This document shows positions 1 through 12,873 of a stretch of DNA of 64,000 bases, one piece after another. The first letter of the stretch is position 1, and every line of letters starts with the position of its first letter. Source of the stretch: Anomaloglossus baeobatrachus (Eukaryota > Chordata > Amphibia > Anura > Aromobatidae); contig NC_134353.1 in assembly GCF_048569485.1 (NCBI RefSeq), positions 423,808,743 through 423,872,742 on the forward strand, in the 5' to 3' direction. The notes beneath the pieces were generated by a model. The model was not told where the DNA came from. It searched no databases and worked only from the letters and a program-made list of their open reading frames with translations. The translations under genes and the position numbers were made by a program.

Positions 1-1600
1 AGGATGACCCGCCAAAACAGAGCAATGAACCTCAGAGACAACTCGGTCTCTCCATTGGTCCGGGACAAACAGTTTCCCTGTAGGACATCTCTCAGGTTTA
101 TCCCCCTGAAATTCCGCCAGTGCCAACCGCAGATCAGGCGAAATAGCCGAGAAAATGACACCATCATTCAGGATAGTAGACGGTTCGACAACCTCCAAAG
201 AGTCAGTGCAGAAACTCCTGGAAAGGGCATCGGCCTTAACATTCTTGGTGCCCGGCAAAAAAGAAACCACAAAATTAAACCGGGTAAAAAACAAAGCCCA
301 CCTGGCCTGCCGAGGATTCAACCTCTTGGCTGATTCCAGATAGATGAGATTCTTGTGGTCCGTAAGCACCACAACTTGATGCCTAGCCCCCTCCAACCAA
401 TGCCTCCACTCTTGAAATGCCCACTTCATAGCCAATAATTCCCGGTTCCCCACATCATAATTCTGTTCAGAAGGAGCAAACGTCCGAGAGAAAAAGGCAC
501 AGGGCTTAAGCTTACCCGAAGTAGCGTCTCGTTGAGACAGAACAGCACCTGCCCCGATCTCTGAGGCATCGATCTCAACTTGAAATGGGCGAGACACATC
601 AGGTTGCTGCAGGACTGGGGCAGAAGTGAATCGCCTTTTAAGCTCCTGGAAGGCCACAATTGCCTCTGGGGTCCAATGCTCAGCATCAGCTCCCTTCTTT
701 GTCAAATCTGTCAGAGGTTTGACAATGGCAGAAAAATTGGCTATAAATTTACGGTAAAAATTAGCAAACCCCAAAAACCACTGCAGGGATTTTAGAGAAG
801 TCGGTTGCACCCAGTCATAAATAGCCTGAACCTTAACCGGGTCCATTTCGATAGCGGAGGGAGACAAGATGAAGCCCAAAAAAGAAATCCTTTGCACCCC
901 AAAGAGGCACTTTGACCCCTTAACGTTAAGTGCATGATCCTTAAGTATCTGAAAAACAGCCCGTACTTGCCCAACATGAGAGTCCCAATCATCAGAAAAA
1001 AATCAAGATGTCATCCAAATACACAATAAAAAATTTACCAATAAGGTCCCGAAAAATATCATTCATAAAGGCCTGGAAGACGGAGGGCGCATTAGTGAGC
1101 CCAAAAGGCATCACTAGGTACTCAAAATGCCCCTCATGAGTATTAAAAGCCGTCTTCCATTCATCACCCTCCTTAATACGGATGAGATTATACGCACCCT
1201 TGAGATCCAGTTTTGTAAACCATTTGGCGTCCTTCACTCTAGAGAAAAGATCAGACATCAAAGGCAAAGGGTACTGATATTTGACCGTAATTTTATTTAG
1301 AAGACGGTAATCAATACAAGGCCTCAACGACCCATCTTTCTTAGCAACAAAGAAGAAGCCAGCACCCAAAGGAGAAGATGAGGGCCAAATATGCCCCTTC
1401 TCCAATGATTCCCTGATGTATGACCGCATGGCGTCATGTTCGGGCACAGACAAGTTGAAAATCCACCCCTTGGGAAATTTACAACCCGGCACCAACTCAA
1501 TGGCACAGTCACAGTCCCGGTGTTGGGGGCAGAGAATCAGATTCCTGGTCATTAAATACATCACGGAAATCAGACTGGAAGGCCGGAACATCAACTGCAT
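1..1600 (-). pseudogene. reverse transcriptase and RNase H region of the Ty3/gypsy fossil
   Basis: Between about 1600 and 992 the minus strand reads through typical Ty3/gypsy reverse transcriptase blocks, including [23 protein letters not shown] and the catalytic YLDDIL. Downstream (below 990) the sequence continues into the connection/RNase H part and leaves the window. It is a broken fossil; only family and parts are called. Confidence 0.85.
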
Positions 1601-1802
1601 GAGCAGACGTGGATGACACGGAAAGGTCCTGATGCAAACCTTGACAACCCCAACTAGCTACCGACAAGGATCTCCAGTCAAGAACTGAATTATGGGTCTG
1701 CAACCACGGAAATCCCAGTACCAAGGTATCCTGTAGATTATGCAATACTAAAAATGTACAAGTTTCCTGATGCGCTGGTGCAACTCTCATAGGCACCTGG
1801 GT

Positions 1803-2786
1803 CTAAAATTGGGGTTTATCTTCTGCCAAAGGGGTAGCATCAATGCCCCGTAAAGGAATAGGAGTTCGCAAAGGAACCATGGGGAAACCACAATCCCTAG
1901 CAAACCCAAAATCCATCAAATTGAGCGCTGCCCCTGAGTCCACAAAGGCAAATGCAGAAAAGGAGGACAATGAGCAAATCAATGTGACAGACAAAAGAAA
2001 CTTTGGTTGCAAAGAACCCACAGTAACAGAAGTAGCCAATCTCCTTTCACGTTTAAGGCAGACAGAGATGTTATGAGAAGCGTCTCCACAATAGAAGCAC
2101 AGTCTATTCTTCCATCTGAACCCCTGTTGACTAGCATTAGAAAGGACCCTATCACACTCCATAGGCTCTAAAGGCTGTTCCACAGGCACAAAACAAGCAG
2201 GTATCTTCCTGCGCTCACGTAACCGCCTATCAATCTGAATGGCCAAGGTCATAGTGGCATCAAGACCAGAAGGGACGGGAAATCCTACCATTACATCCTT
2301 CACAGCATCAGCAAAACCCTTCCGAAAAAGAGCCGCAAGCGCATCATCATTCCATTTGGTAAGGATCGCCCACTTTCGAAACTTCTGACAAAACGTTTCT
2401 GAACCCTGAGTTAAGGACAACAAGACCTTTTCTGCTTGGTCCACAATATTGGGTTCGTCATATAATCAACCCAAGGCCTGAAAAAAGGAGTCCACATCAT
2501 TGAGAATCGGATCATCAGACGCTAAAGAGAAGGACCAGTCCTGAGGGTCACCACGCAGTAAGGAGATGATAATCTTAACCTGCTGTACGGGATTCCCTGA
2601 GGACTTAGGGCGCAGGTCAAAAAATAATTTACAATTATTTTTGAAACTCAAAAATCTCAACCTATCTCCCGAAAAAAATTCAGGAACGGGAATCTTAGGC
2701 TCTGCAAGGGGAGTCTGTGCAAGAAAAGACTCTATACGACGAACCTTAGCATCAAGATGAGCAACACGCTCACCCAATTCATCCAT
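1803..2786 (-). pseudogene. gag and protease region of the Ty3/gypsy fossil
   Basis: The minus strand encodes a gag-like protein followed by a CCHC zinc knuckle (CFYCGDASHNISVC) and then an aspartic protease active-site motif (FVDSGA). This order is what Ty3/gypsy elements show between the 5' LTR and the reverse transcriptase. In the family gag forms the particle and the protease cleaves the polyprotein. The copy is a broken fossil. Confidence 0.8.
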
Positions 2787-2926
2787 GCTCGAAAAAGAAA
2801 TCTTGCACGGAACCCAAAGAAGAAGAGGAAAAACACCAAAAAAAAAATTTTCTCAGCAGCCTTTTTTTTTTCTCTTTTTTTTTTTCCCTCTTAAGAGTAC
2901 CCTTTAAATTTGTTGGCCGAATGTAC

Positions 2927-3838
2927 TGTTATGATCCGGAACCATGGAAGACCACCACAAATCATTGGTAAAAGGTGACAAGAGCATTGGCAACTAATCT
3001 GGCCGCCATCCCCTTACTAACCATCACAACTAGAAGTAGCCGAGGGGTGAACTAACATCCTGTGCACCGCGAACCCAGCCGGAGAACTAACTATCCTAAA
3101 GGAAGGAAAGATGAATAACTCTCTGCCTCAGAAAATAGACAAGAATAGCAAGCCCCCCACATTCAAAGACTGCGGTGATATAGGAAAACACAATACACAG
3201 ATAGATGACAGGATTAGCAAAACATGAGGCCCCCACTGACTAAAATAGGAAAGTACAGGAAAGGGACTGATGGTGGCCAGAGTAAAACCCTGCAAAATTC
3301 CAAATTCCTGATAGTACAAAAAGGCCCTCAGATCGCACGATCTGAACTCCGTCCTATACCAGGTGCTTTTGTCATACCAATGAACAGAAAACAAGAATCA
3401 TAACTAATTCAACAAGCCACAAACACATGGACCCAAAGGAGCTATACTCCAAACAGAACTGCAGGGAGTTCCCCAGCCAAGCCACTGAGGGGAAAATCCC
3501 TGCAAGCAAATAAACTGAAAACAACCACAGCAAGTGACAAACCCAGATAAGAACAAAAGAACCGAACAATAAATAAAGAGCAAGCACTTATCTGGGGTAG
3601 ATGTGATGTGGAGCAGAATGAAGCAGGCTGGTGATACAAAGAACAACTGACATCCGGCATAGCCAGCTATCAGACCAGGACCCAAACAAGCAGAGAGTTA
3701 GCAAAGGAAACGCCCATTGCACAACACACCTGGTCCAAGTCCAAACCATTCCTGGCCACCAGAGGGAGCCTCCCAGCAGCCAAATCATAACTAACATTCA
3801 CAACAAACCCGCCTGTCAGCGGTGATGTCACCGCTTAC
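2927..3838 (-). repeat. 5' LTR of the Ty3/gypsy element
   Basis: On the minus strand the repeat begins TGTAAGCGG and ends ATAACA, so it has the expected TG...CA ends and a length near 912 bases. It lies directly upstream of gag. The second LTR is outside the window, so the ends are inferred from the terminal dinucleotides and from where the coding region starts, not from a pairwise match. Confidence 0.6.
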
Positions 3839-5400
3839 AACTCGCAGCCTCTGCTCACTCTCACTGAGTGATTAGACTGCATGGGGAGCAGCAGCGTCTT
3901 CCTCCCATGCAGTGCTGTCTGATGTAGCAGAGCTGCATGGGTTGAAGGAGAAAGAAGACAGAAGACCAGGATCATGGAGGGCTGACAGGTAGTAATAAAC
4001 ATGGAGTCTCTAATGTGTCTGTGTATTTATTTCTATTAAAGTATTTTTTCTCTGTGTGGTGTCTTTTTTTTTAACTCTTTATTGGAGATTTTTAATGGCT
4101 GGGTCAAACTTGCCTGACATTAAGAATCTCTGGCTTAATACTAGCTAGTAAAACAAAGCTAGTATTAACTCATTATTACCCAGCAAGCCACCCGGCTTCA
4201 GGGCTGCTGGAAGAGTTGGATACAGCGCCAGATGATGGCGCTTCTATGAAAGCGCCATTTTCTGGGGCGCCTGCGGGCTATCATTCGCAGCAGAGGGGCC
4301 CAGAAAGCTCGGGCCAACCTGTGCTGCGGATTCCAATCCCCAGCTGCCTAGTTGTACCTGGCTGGACACAAAAATGGGGCAAAGCCCATGTGTTTGTTTT
4401 TTTTTTTTTAATTCATGAAATAATTAAAAAAAAGGGCTTCCCTATATTTTTAGTTCCCAGCCGGGTACAAATAGGCAGCTGGGGGTTGGGGGCAGCCGTA
4501 CCTGCCTGCTGTACCTGTGTAGCATACAAAAATATGGCGAAGCCCACGTCATTTTTATTTTTTTTTAGTTTTTTGGCAAAAAAATAAAAAAATGCTTCCC
4601 TGGATTTTCCATTGCCAGTGAAGGTAACACCAAGCAGTGGGGGTTAGCAGCCAGTAGCTGCTTGGATTACCCTTAGCTAGCAATACAAAAAAATGCAGCG
4701 GGAGCCCATATCTTTTTTTTTAATTATTTATTTAAATAACTAAAAAAAAATGGGTTTCCCTGTATTTTGATTGCCTGTCATCACAGTACTGTAAAAATAA
4801 ATAATTAAAAAAAATGACGTAGCGCTCCACGGTATTTTTGATTCTCAGCGCAGATAAAGCAGACAGCTACGGGTTGCCACCCCCATCTACCTGGCGCTAC
4901 CTTGGCTGGCAATCAAAATACAGGGAAGCCCATTCATTTTTTTTATTTAAAAAAATAGTTAATAAAAAAAAATGACGTGAGTCCCCCCATTTTTGATAGC
5001 CAGCTAGGGTAAAGCAGACGGCTGTAGCCTGAAAACCACAGCTGGCAGCTTTACCGTGATTGGTGATCCAATGTGGAGGTCACCCCAGGCTCTTTTTTTA
5101 TAATTATTTTATAAATAATAATAATTACAAAAAAAAAGTAGGGTCCCCCCCAAATTGGATCACCAGCCAAGGTAAAACGGACAGCTGTGGTCTGGTATTC
5201 TCAGGGTGGAAGGCGTCTATCAGATACCCGACATCACAAACTGTCAGTACTAACAAAAAAAATAGACAAAAAAAAATATATTTGAAAAATCACTCCCCAA
5301 AACATTCCCTCTTTCACCAAAAAAAATAAGGGGGTCCCACGACGACTCTGGACTGTCTAGAATATGGGGGGACACGCTCAGGGAACGTATTCCCCATTTT
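3839..5400. repeat. dispersed non-autonomous DNA-transposon module region, A/T-rich
   Basis: No host gene is seen. The region is built from modules that recur elsewhere in the window: a block like 'agctagggtaaagcagacgg' followed by 'ctggcagctt(c/t)accgtg' occurs at about 4999-5055 and again near 6930-6990 and 49935-49990. Runs of A and T separate the modules. The recurrent copies at 6439 and 49586 sit inside elements with Harbinger-like ends, so this is probably a third, decayed copy. Its own ends were not found. Confidence 0.5.
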
Positions 5401-5500
5401 CTAGGAGTGCAGACCCTCCATGTGAGGATTGTGGGTGCAATGAATCTGCACCCACTCTACCTGGTTCCACAGCAGCAGAGTCCATGTCGTAACTATTGCT

Positions 5501-5853
5501 ACCAAAGCTGCAATGCCCTGCTCATGAGGTAAGGGCATGCCTAATCAGGAGAACTATTCTACATTTCCAAATATTGGTATTTGCTGATATTATTGCAATT
5601 ACACCTAGTATATATTGGGGATAGGATCTTGGAGATGGAATATCCCTTTAAGTCCAGTTAAACCAGCTGAATGAATACTAAACAACAGAGCTCGCTATTT
5701 AGACATGTTTTCTTGTGGCGTATAACGGACTGTCATGTTTGGTAGTTGTTCAGCAGGGCAACTATAAAATCAAATACCTCCATTTGGAAATGTAGTATAG
5801 CTTTCCTGATCAACTATGTTCCTTGCCTCATGAGCAGGGCATTGCAGTAGCTT
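5501..5853. repeat. foldback repeat (inverted arms about 80 bp)
   Basis: The stretch 5501-5582 (containing caatgccctgctcatgagg) is matched in reverse complement by 5771-5853 (cctcatgagcagggcattg). The arms enclose about 190 bases that include 'tatccctttaag'. This is the shape of a MITE, but no clear target-site duplication was found, so the superfamily is open. Confidence 0.6.
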
Positions 5854-6435
5854 ACAGATGCATGGTTACCGCCACTCACTGTGTCTGAACACAGGAAGCT
5901 GAGCTGACAGCTGCTCTGCATGCGGCAGGGTCTATTGTGAAGGAGGGGGCCGCGGGGGATCAACGCTGCACAGGTACTGTGGGACACCGGGGAACACCAG
6001 TGGGGTTATAGGGGGTGACCTGGCAGGGCCTGGGGAGGAGTTTTCTGTCGCATGTGTCATGGCACATGCGACAGAAATCAGAGTAGGGTGAATGCGGCCA
6101 GTGCACTGCTGTGCGCGCGGCCATCTTGGATTTCCGGGAGGTGGGAGGGGGCACTTTGGCGACATCGGGGGACCGGAGGGGACCGGGGAGGAGATTTATC
6201 ATGTTTGTTCATGCCAGATGGGAGATAAATAATTTTTTACCGGCGCTGTCATTTACTGTAACGTGATCATCGGTGTACGGTGTATACCGGTGATCACGTG
6301 AGCGGGGACCGGAAAAACAGGCCTGAATCATGATCTCCAGGGTCTCAGCTACCCCCTGAAACCCCGGAGATTTTCTGACGCTGGGGGGCGCTATTCACTT
6401 ATTTCTGCCTGCTGTTTATAAACAGCAGATCAGAA
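5854..6435. repeat. unclassified repeat-like spacer, no gene
   Basis: No coding region can be supported. A short imperfect hairpin lies at about 6258-6301 (gtgatcatcggtgtac paired with gtataccggtgatcac). The sequence is GC-rich around 5940-6200 and looks like the inside of a dispersed repeat, but no ends were found. Confidence 0.3.
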
Positions 6436-6438
6436 TAA

Positions 6439-8175
6439 GGCTACATTCACACAATCGATCCGTTTTTGTGGTCCACAAAAAACGGTCCATTTTTTTCACG
6501 GATGCATCCATGTGGCATCCATTTCTGTTCCGTATACGGTCCGTATGTCATCCGTTTGTCATCCTTGTGCCTTCCGTTTTTTTGCGTACCGCAAAAAAAA
6601 CTAAAGGAGGGAAAATACATACATTTACCCAGGATCCATAGCTTCAACCTACATGAGGCAGTCACATGTTCACTCCAGTGCCATTTTCTACTGCTTTTCA
6701 CAGCATAGAGCGCTCTGGTGATTTTCCTGTGCTTGTACACTTCATATCAGTCTTTTCTGTCATTATAATGGCAGAAAGACACGTAATGTCCCACTCTCCT
6801 GCATTTTGTAATTTTGCACCCTTTGGTGCCTTTCATGTGGCACTAAGGGGTGCTTAGCCTTGTATTTAGCCAAAATAATAAATACATTTAAAAAAAAATG
6901 GCGTGGGTTTCCCCCTATTTTTGATAGTCAGCTAGGGTAAAGCAGACGGCTGCAGCCTGCAGACCATAGCTGGCAGCTTCACCGTGGCTGGTAATCCAAA
7001 ACTGAGGGCACCCCACGCTGTTATTTTAAATTAAATAAATAATTTAAAAAAAAAAACACGTGGGAGTCCCCCCAAAATTGGATCACCAGCCAAGGTAAAG
7101 CTGACAGCTGGGGTCTGATATTCTCAGACTAGGGAGGTCCATGGTTATTGGACTCTCCCCAGCCTAAAAATAGCAGGTCGCAGCCGCACTAGAAGTGGCG
7201 CATCCATTAGATGCGCCAATCCTGGTGCTTCGCTCCAGCTCATCCCGTTGCCCTGGTGCGGTGGCAAACGGGGTAATATATGGGGTTAATACCAGATGTG
7301 TAATGTCACCTGGCATCAAGCCCTGGAGTTCATGATGTCAGGCGTCTATCAAATACCCGACATCACCAACCCAGTCAGTAATAAAAAAAAATAGACAACA
7401 AACACATTTTTATTTGAAAAAACACTCCTCAACACATTCCCTCTTTCACCAATTTATTAGAAAGAAAAACAAATCCAGGTCTGGTGTAATCCAAGGGGGT
7501 CCCACGACGATCCATACCATAGTCAATGTCCCAGTCAATGAAGAACAGAATGTTCCCCATTGGCTGGGAGAGCAATGCAGTGACCTGAGCTAACATCAAT
7601 AGGTCAGCCCAGGTTACTGCAGGGAATGACGAGCGCTGCTGTCAGGAGGTTAGATGAGATAATTACTTGCTGTGACGATCTCCTGCACTCCTGACGTCAG
7701 CACTGTCACTGCAGGGCATGACGAGCGCTGCTGTCAGGAAGTTAGCGAGGTACATTACCTGCGGTGATCGCTGCACTCCTGACAGCAGCGCTGTCACTGA
7801 GTTCAATGATCGCCGCCTTCACAAACCAAGTATCGCGAGCGGCCCGTGACGTCACCGCTAGTCACAGTCTCGGGTCAGCAGCGAGAGGAGATGTGGCAAG
7901 CGGCGGCCATGGAGGACAGTGACAGCACTGACGTTAGGAGAGCAGGACTTCATCACCGCAGGTAAGGAACTTTACTAATCTCCTGACAGCAGCGCTTGTC
8001 ATCCCCGCGGCTGCTGACACTGCAGTGTGGGCCGCTGCGGACACTGTACAGAGCGGGCAGCTGTGGACACTGCTGAGCTGGCAGCCGCGGGGCTGGGGCT
8101 GGAGCGGGACACAGACTGCAGCAGCATCTGACGGAAGTCACACGGAAGTGCTTCTGTGTGGCTTTTGGGGATTTT
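6439..8175. mobile_element. non-autonomous Harbinger-like DNA transposon, copy A (right end missing)
   Basis: The left end reads TAA then GGCTACATTCACAC, like the ends of other Harbinger-type elements here. From about 6840 to 8160 the sequence parallels 49800-51040 in copy B: the 'gtgcttagccttgtattt' block, the 'agcagacggctgcagcctg' block, the 'cccattggctgggagagca' block and the 'ggaagtgcttc' block. Copy A stops matching near 8170, before the right terminal repeat, so it is truncated or fused to another repeat. No transposase is encoded. Confidence 0.6.
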
Positions 8176-9010
8176 TGCACACGTAGCCAGGGTACACATT
8201 GGATTACTAAGCAAAGCGCTTTGCTTGGATACCTGATATTTACCCTGGTTACCAGCTTACCGCAGGCTGCCAGCGATGGCTCCCTGCACACGTAGCTGTG
8301 AAAAGCCATGCTTTTGGTGATCGAACCATTCTCGAACGTAACTCGAACTGCCGAACTTTTAGCAAATCGTTTGAGTTTGTCGAACGACTCGAACACCCCC
8401 AAAATCACTCGAACATGAAATTGGCGAGCCTTGAACCTTGAACATCGTTTATCTCTACCCCTTACATCTCGCTGCCAAAATCTGACAGCGAGATGTATCA
8501 GCGCGCACTGTAAGTATAACTTATGCACCCCCATCGGACGTCCCGTGACGTGATCACGTGACTTCTGGTGGTTGCCATGGTAGCACAGAGTCATGTGATG
8601 ACTCGTGTACCTATCAAGAGTCACTTTCTCTCACTGCCGGCAGAGGGCAGTGTGTGAGAGTAAAGTCACTTTTCTCCAGATCTCAGCTGTGTAGCTGTGA
8701 TCTGGAAAAATGGAAGAGCAATCAGACTGCTGATCCTTATAGTCCCCTAGGGGACCTAGTAAAATTTTAAAAAAAAGTTAAAAAAGTTTTACAAAATATA
8801 AAAAAATAAAAAAAATAAAAGTTTAAATCACCCCCCCATTCGGCTCATTGAAAATTAAAGGGTTAAAAAAATAAAAAATATACACATATTTGGTATTGCC
8901 GCATTCCGAAATGTCCGATCTATCAAAATATAAAATCAATTTATCTGATCAGTAAACAGCGTAGCGGCAAAAAAATTGCAAACGACAAATTTACGTGCAG
9001 TATGAAAAAG
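8176..9010. repeat. mixed dispersed repeats, no gene
   Basis: About 8310-8450 is rich in the word TCGAAC. About 8760-8990 is a poly-A-interrupted stretch ending 'gtaaacagcgtagcggcaaaaa'. Both look like dispersed repeat families, but neither terminal repeats nor coding capacity were recognised. Confidence 0.35.
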
Positions 9011-9185
9011 GAAAAAAAAATATAGCACTCACCGTTTTTTTGCTGTGCAAGGTGCAGTTTATTCAATGGTGGAGGTTACATGTGTGGAGAGGGCTGGTAG
9101 GGGAAGGAGTACACACCGTACGTGTCAGACGACGGCCGTTTCGCACCTGTCCGGTGCTTCAGCTGGAGCCTAAAGAGTATATAAC
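9011..9185 (-). mobile_element. Penelope-like element (PLE) untranslated fragment with hammerhead-like motif
   Basis: On the minus strand the region contains CTGAAGCACC, a short loop, GGTGCGAAAC (about 9134-9165). The 5-bp stem GCACC/GGTGC followed by GAAAC resembles stem II and core of the hammerhead motifs of Penelope-like elements seen elsewhere in this window. No coding part remains; the LTR at 9186 interrupts it. Confidence 0.4.
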
Positions 9186-9281
9186 TGTCATGCGGTGTTC
9201 TGCTCTGCACTTGCTAGGTGTCATGGCGACGTCAGATTCTCTTCACACTGCAGAGTCTGACAGGCAACCTGATGTCTCTTA

Positions 9282-10837
9282 GGCTGGCTTCACATCAGCG
9301 TTTTTTTGCCTTAAGGCAAAAAAACGCAAACTACATGTTACAGGATCTGTTTTTAAAGGAGAACAACGCATGCCACCGCAAGAGACCTGAACGTTTTTTA
9401 ACTGGATCCGTCTACCGGATCCAGCATAAAAATGGACCGTTCACTTGCATTTCCATGCGTTTGGGTGCTGTTTTTTTGCTTAGTTTTGACGGATTCGTTT
9501 TTACTATGTCATCTACCATTCAGCTCTGCTACATAGCCGCTGACAGCAGACACAGACAGAGCCATGTAGCAGAGCTGAATGGCCGCTGACAGCAAACACA
9601 GACAGAGCCGCACGATCGGAATGAAGTCGAATGAACTTCACCCGACTTCATTGTCATCCCGCAGCTCTGTCTGTGTGTCATGGCCTGATTTTCTGTCACC
9701 AGTGAAGGTCTCACTGGTGACCGCAAATCCCATTAGTGACAGAAGTGATCTGCACTATCAGAGGTTACTCGCGGCCACAGCAGAAGTCCTCCCGCTGAGA
9801 TCTGTGGCCGCGGGTAACCTGAGTGACGTCATCGCTGATAGCGCGACTCACTTAAGTCGCTGCGGGGAGGTCACAGAGAGCGGTCGTAGTCTGTGACCAC
9901 TCTCTGTCAGCTTCTGATGTAGCAGAGCTGAAAGTGTCGTCGTGGGACCTTGGTGGATTACGTCAGACATGGAAGGGTAATTGGGGACTTAAATAAAGTG
10001 GTGAAAGAGGTTGTTGTTTTTCGTCATTTATTACAAATAAAGATTTTTTTGGTGTATGTCTTCATTTTCTGTAACTAACAGGTTAATCATGGAAGGTATC
10101 TTGGGGAGACATCAGCCATGATTAACCTAGGACTTAGTGGCAGCTATGGGCTGCTGCCATTAACTCCGTATTACCTCGATTGCCACCGCACCAGGGCAAT
10201 TCGGGATGAGCCGGGTACAGTTCCGGGACTGTCACATCTAATGGATGCGGCAATTCTGGGCGGCTGCTGGCTGATATTGTTAGGCTGGGGCGCTCCCCAT
10301 AACGTGGAGCTCCCCATCCTGAGAATACCAGCCTTCATCCGTATGGCTTTACCGTGGCTGGTATCAATATTGGGGGGAACCGCACGCTGTTTTTTTTTAA
10401 TTATTTATTTATTTACTTCATGATATAGACCCGCCCACCGGCAGCTGTGATTGGTTGCAGTGAGACAGCTGTCACTCATCATGGGGGCGTGTCTGACTGC
10501 AACAATCATAGGCACAGGTGGGTGGGGAAAGCAGGGAATACGAGATTGAATAATGAGCGGCCGGCTGTTTCAAAAGTGGAGAAGCTGCCAGAGCAGTGTG
10601 AACGCCGTGCAGTGCTGCGCCGGTGATCAGGGATCGGTGAGTATGAGAGAGGGGGGGAGAGGTATAGACCGACATGGATAGAGAGAGAGAGAGACAGAGA
10701 GAGCGACCGACCGACAGAGAGAGAATAGAGACTTGAAAATAAATAATTAGTTAGCGAAACCAATAGTTAGCTAATAAAGAGATACAGAGATATATAGATC
10801 GAGAGAGAGAAAAATATATAGATAGATAGATGCATAG

Positions 10838-10882
<45 letters not shown>

Positions 10883-11543
10883 TAGGAAGTAAGCAAGATT
10901 ATGGAAAGAAATATATATAGATTGGTAGATAGATAGATAGGTTGATTTATAATTTTAAAGAAATAAATACAAAAATGGAAAGTTTGATAGATTGCTAGAG
11001 ATAGATAGAGATAGATGAATATTGATAGATATTTATAATGTTACTTATAAATATATAGATAATTAAATATATATATATATATACACATTAACATTTCTTT
11101 TTTGAAAATTATATATTTATTAATAAATATATAAATGTATATTATAGATTTGATGTTTAAATAAAGAATTTGAAGTATTTGAAAGAAAACTATGTGCTTC
11201 AGACCATGTTTTCAACTGCAAAAAGGATAATTCCAGCCGCATACAACCGCAAATGTGAAATCTAGATCCGTCGCCCATTGAAACACATTGCAGCTACTGA
11301 TGCAATGTACAGGATCCGGTGAGCTGCAGTTTTTGGGCGGAGGCAAAAAACGCTACATGTTGCGTTTTTGAAACATGGTAAAAAACTGCAACTCACCAGA
11401 TCCAGACACTGCCGCATGAAAACGGATGCAAACGCATGTTGCCGCTAGTCCATTGACATTGCACTGAGCAGACAACGGATTCGGCAACATGCAGTTTGCG
11501 TTTTTCTACCGAGCGGCAGAAAAACGCTGATGTGAAGCCAGCC
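9282..11543. mobile_element. non-autonomous Harbinger-type DNA transposon (2.26 kb, TTA target duplication)
   Basis: The ends are inverted: GGCTGGCTTCACATCAGCG at 9282 and its exact reverse complement ending at 11543. TTA flanks both sides (9279-9281 and 11544-11546). A 3-bp TWA duplication is the hallmark of PIF/Harbinger. The inside has no transposase. It carries recurrent modules (for example 10190-10400, 'ttaccgtggctggta') and a long GATA/TATA simple-repeat tract (about 10670-11140). Confidence 0.8.
10672..11140. repeat. simple-repeat tract (GA, GATA, TA)
   Basis: Degenerate gaga and gata repeats surround a pure TA run at about 10837-10880. The tract lies inside the 9282-11543 element. 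No function is inferred. Confidence 0.85.
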
Positions 11544-12239
11544 TTAGTTGTTCACCCAGAGTCAGGCGTCGGCTGTTTCATGTTCACTGCTCATCAATCC
11601 AGCAGGAGTTAATTCCTACTGACTTGTGAAGTGCTGCTGGGAGCTCAGATTGCTAATGACCACTCACAGCCACCTCCATCCTTTATAAGGTCCTGGATCT
11701 GGTTCTTCATCACCAATTATAGCTCCAGCGTGGCTTTGGCGATTTCGGTCTTTAGTGTGTGATCCAGTTTCTGGTGATCAGTTGTATGATATCTTGTGTG
11801 GAAGTATCCCTGTTGTCAGTTTATCTCCTCCCTGTACCTTATTTCTTCCTGTACATGTATTGTCTCTCCTCTGGGTCTGATTGCAGTGTGCATTTGTTTG
11901 GGTTCTCCTCTGTCTGTGTCATTTGTGGGATTTGTTACTTTGGTCCCGGCCCTCCCCAGGAGTGAGGGAGGGGTCTTTGACCAGGGTTTGAACAGGAGTT
12001 AGGGTCACGCTGGCGGTCCAGACCTCACCACCATAGAGTATACCTCTGGGATAAGGGACAGTGTAGGGTCCTTAGTCTGAGGGCCAGTCTACGTGCCCCT
12101 GCCTCAGTTACCCACCACTCCCATGACAATATCAGAGAGTTTGACTAATAAACACATTAGGCCATCTTCGTCCTCTGTGGCTGTGGGTTTTTTTCTTTGT
12201 CAAAAAGAAGGATGGTTTATTGGGTCCGTGTCTGGATTT

Positions 12240-12800
12240 CTGTGAGCTCAACCAGATTACAGTTCATGAGCCATATCCTATGCCGAAAGAAAAACTGTGG
12301 ATAAAAAGCACAATAGGGTCTTACCCAAGCATACCAGAAGGCTAAAAAGAAGCAAACTGCTCACCTGGTTGGGTTGTGTGACCCACAACCGGTGTAAATT
12401 GCATGTACAGCTGTGGCACGGACCACAAGCCACAAGGGCTAAGGTGCAAAATCCAGGGGAAACAGGAATAAAAACGTGGTTAATCCTCCGCTGGTGTTGG
12501 TGAAGGAATCCAATATAAAAGCAGAGTTAAAAATAAAAGGTGGTTTATTCAACATGTTTAGACGTAAACTTAACTTCTTCAGGAAAGGCCACCAAAATAC
12601 CTAATAAGTTAAGTTTACTTCAAACTGCATTGAATAAACCATCTTGTGTTTTCAAGTCTGCTTTTATATTGGATACGTTCACTGACAGCAGCGCAGGGTT
12701 AACCAGGTTTTTATTCCTGCTTTCCCCTGGATTTTGTATCCTATGTTCATTCTGCACCTATTTAATCAGATTGTCGCTGCTAAATGGTTCTCCAAACTCG
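12240..12800 (-). repeat. PLE-like untranslated palindrome
   Basis: An inverted pair runs at about 12508-12550 ('tccaatataaaagcag...ggtttattca') and 12632-12675 ('tgaataaacc...tgcttttatattgga'). Between the arms the minus strand reads CTGAAGAAGTTAAG, similar to the hammerhead-like cores of PLE ends elsewhere here. No coding part is seen and the insertion limits are unclear. Confidence 0.35.
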
Positions 12801-12873
12801 ACCTTAGGGGGGCAATAACCTGATTCGCGTCCGACAGTTGGATGAGTTGAAGATGACATTCAATACGCTAGAG

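Larger units (their letters stand above)
1..3838 (-). mobile_element. Ty3/gypsy LTR retrotransposon, fossil, cut by window edge
   Basis: A minus-strand element is read from its 5' LTR (2927-3838) into gag, protease, reverse transcriptase and RNase H, running off the left edge of the window. The part order is that of Ty3/gypsy (Metaviridae). The reverse transcriptase resembles the chromovirus/Sushi-type branch found in fish and amphibians, but the clade call is from memory of the family. The element is broken in several places, so it is a fossil, yet domains are still easily read, which suggests moderate age. The 3' LTR and integrase would lie outside the window. Confidence 0.85.
9186..12128 (+). 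repeat. Ty3/gypsy-type LTR (fossil), split by a Harbinger-type insertion
   Basis: The outer ends are TGTCATG at 9186 and CATGACA at 12128, an inverted TG...CA pair. Removing the DNA transposon 9282-11543 and one copy of its TTA duplication leaves an LTR of about 680 bases. The right part has a TATA-like 'ctttataagg' near 11682. Plus orientation fits the reverse-transcriptase scraps at 12806 and 14761. It is a fossil; the partner LTR was not found. Confidence 0.55.

Noticed and set aside
7953-8624. 223-codon minus-strand open frame
   Set aside because: It crosses the end of a non-autonomous Harbinger-type copy into other repeats, and no protein motif is seen.
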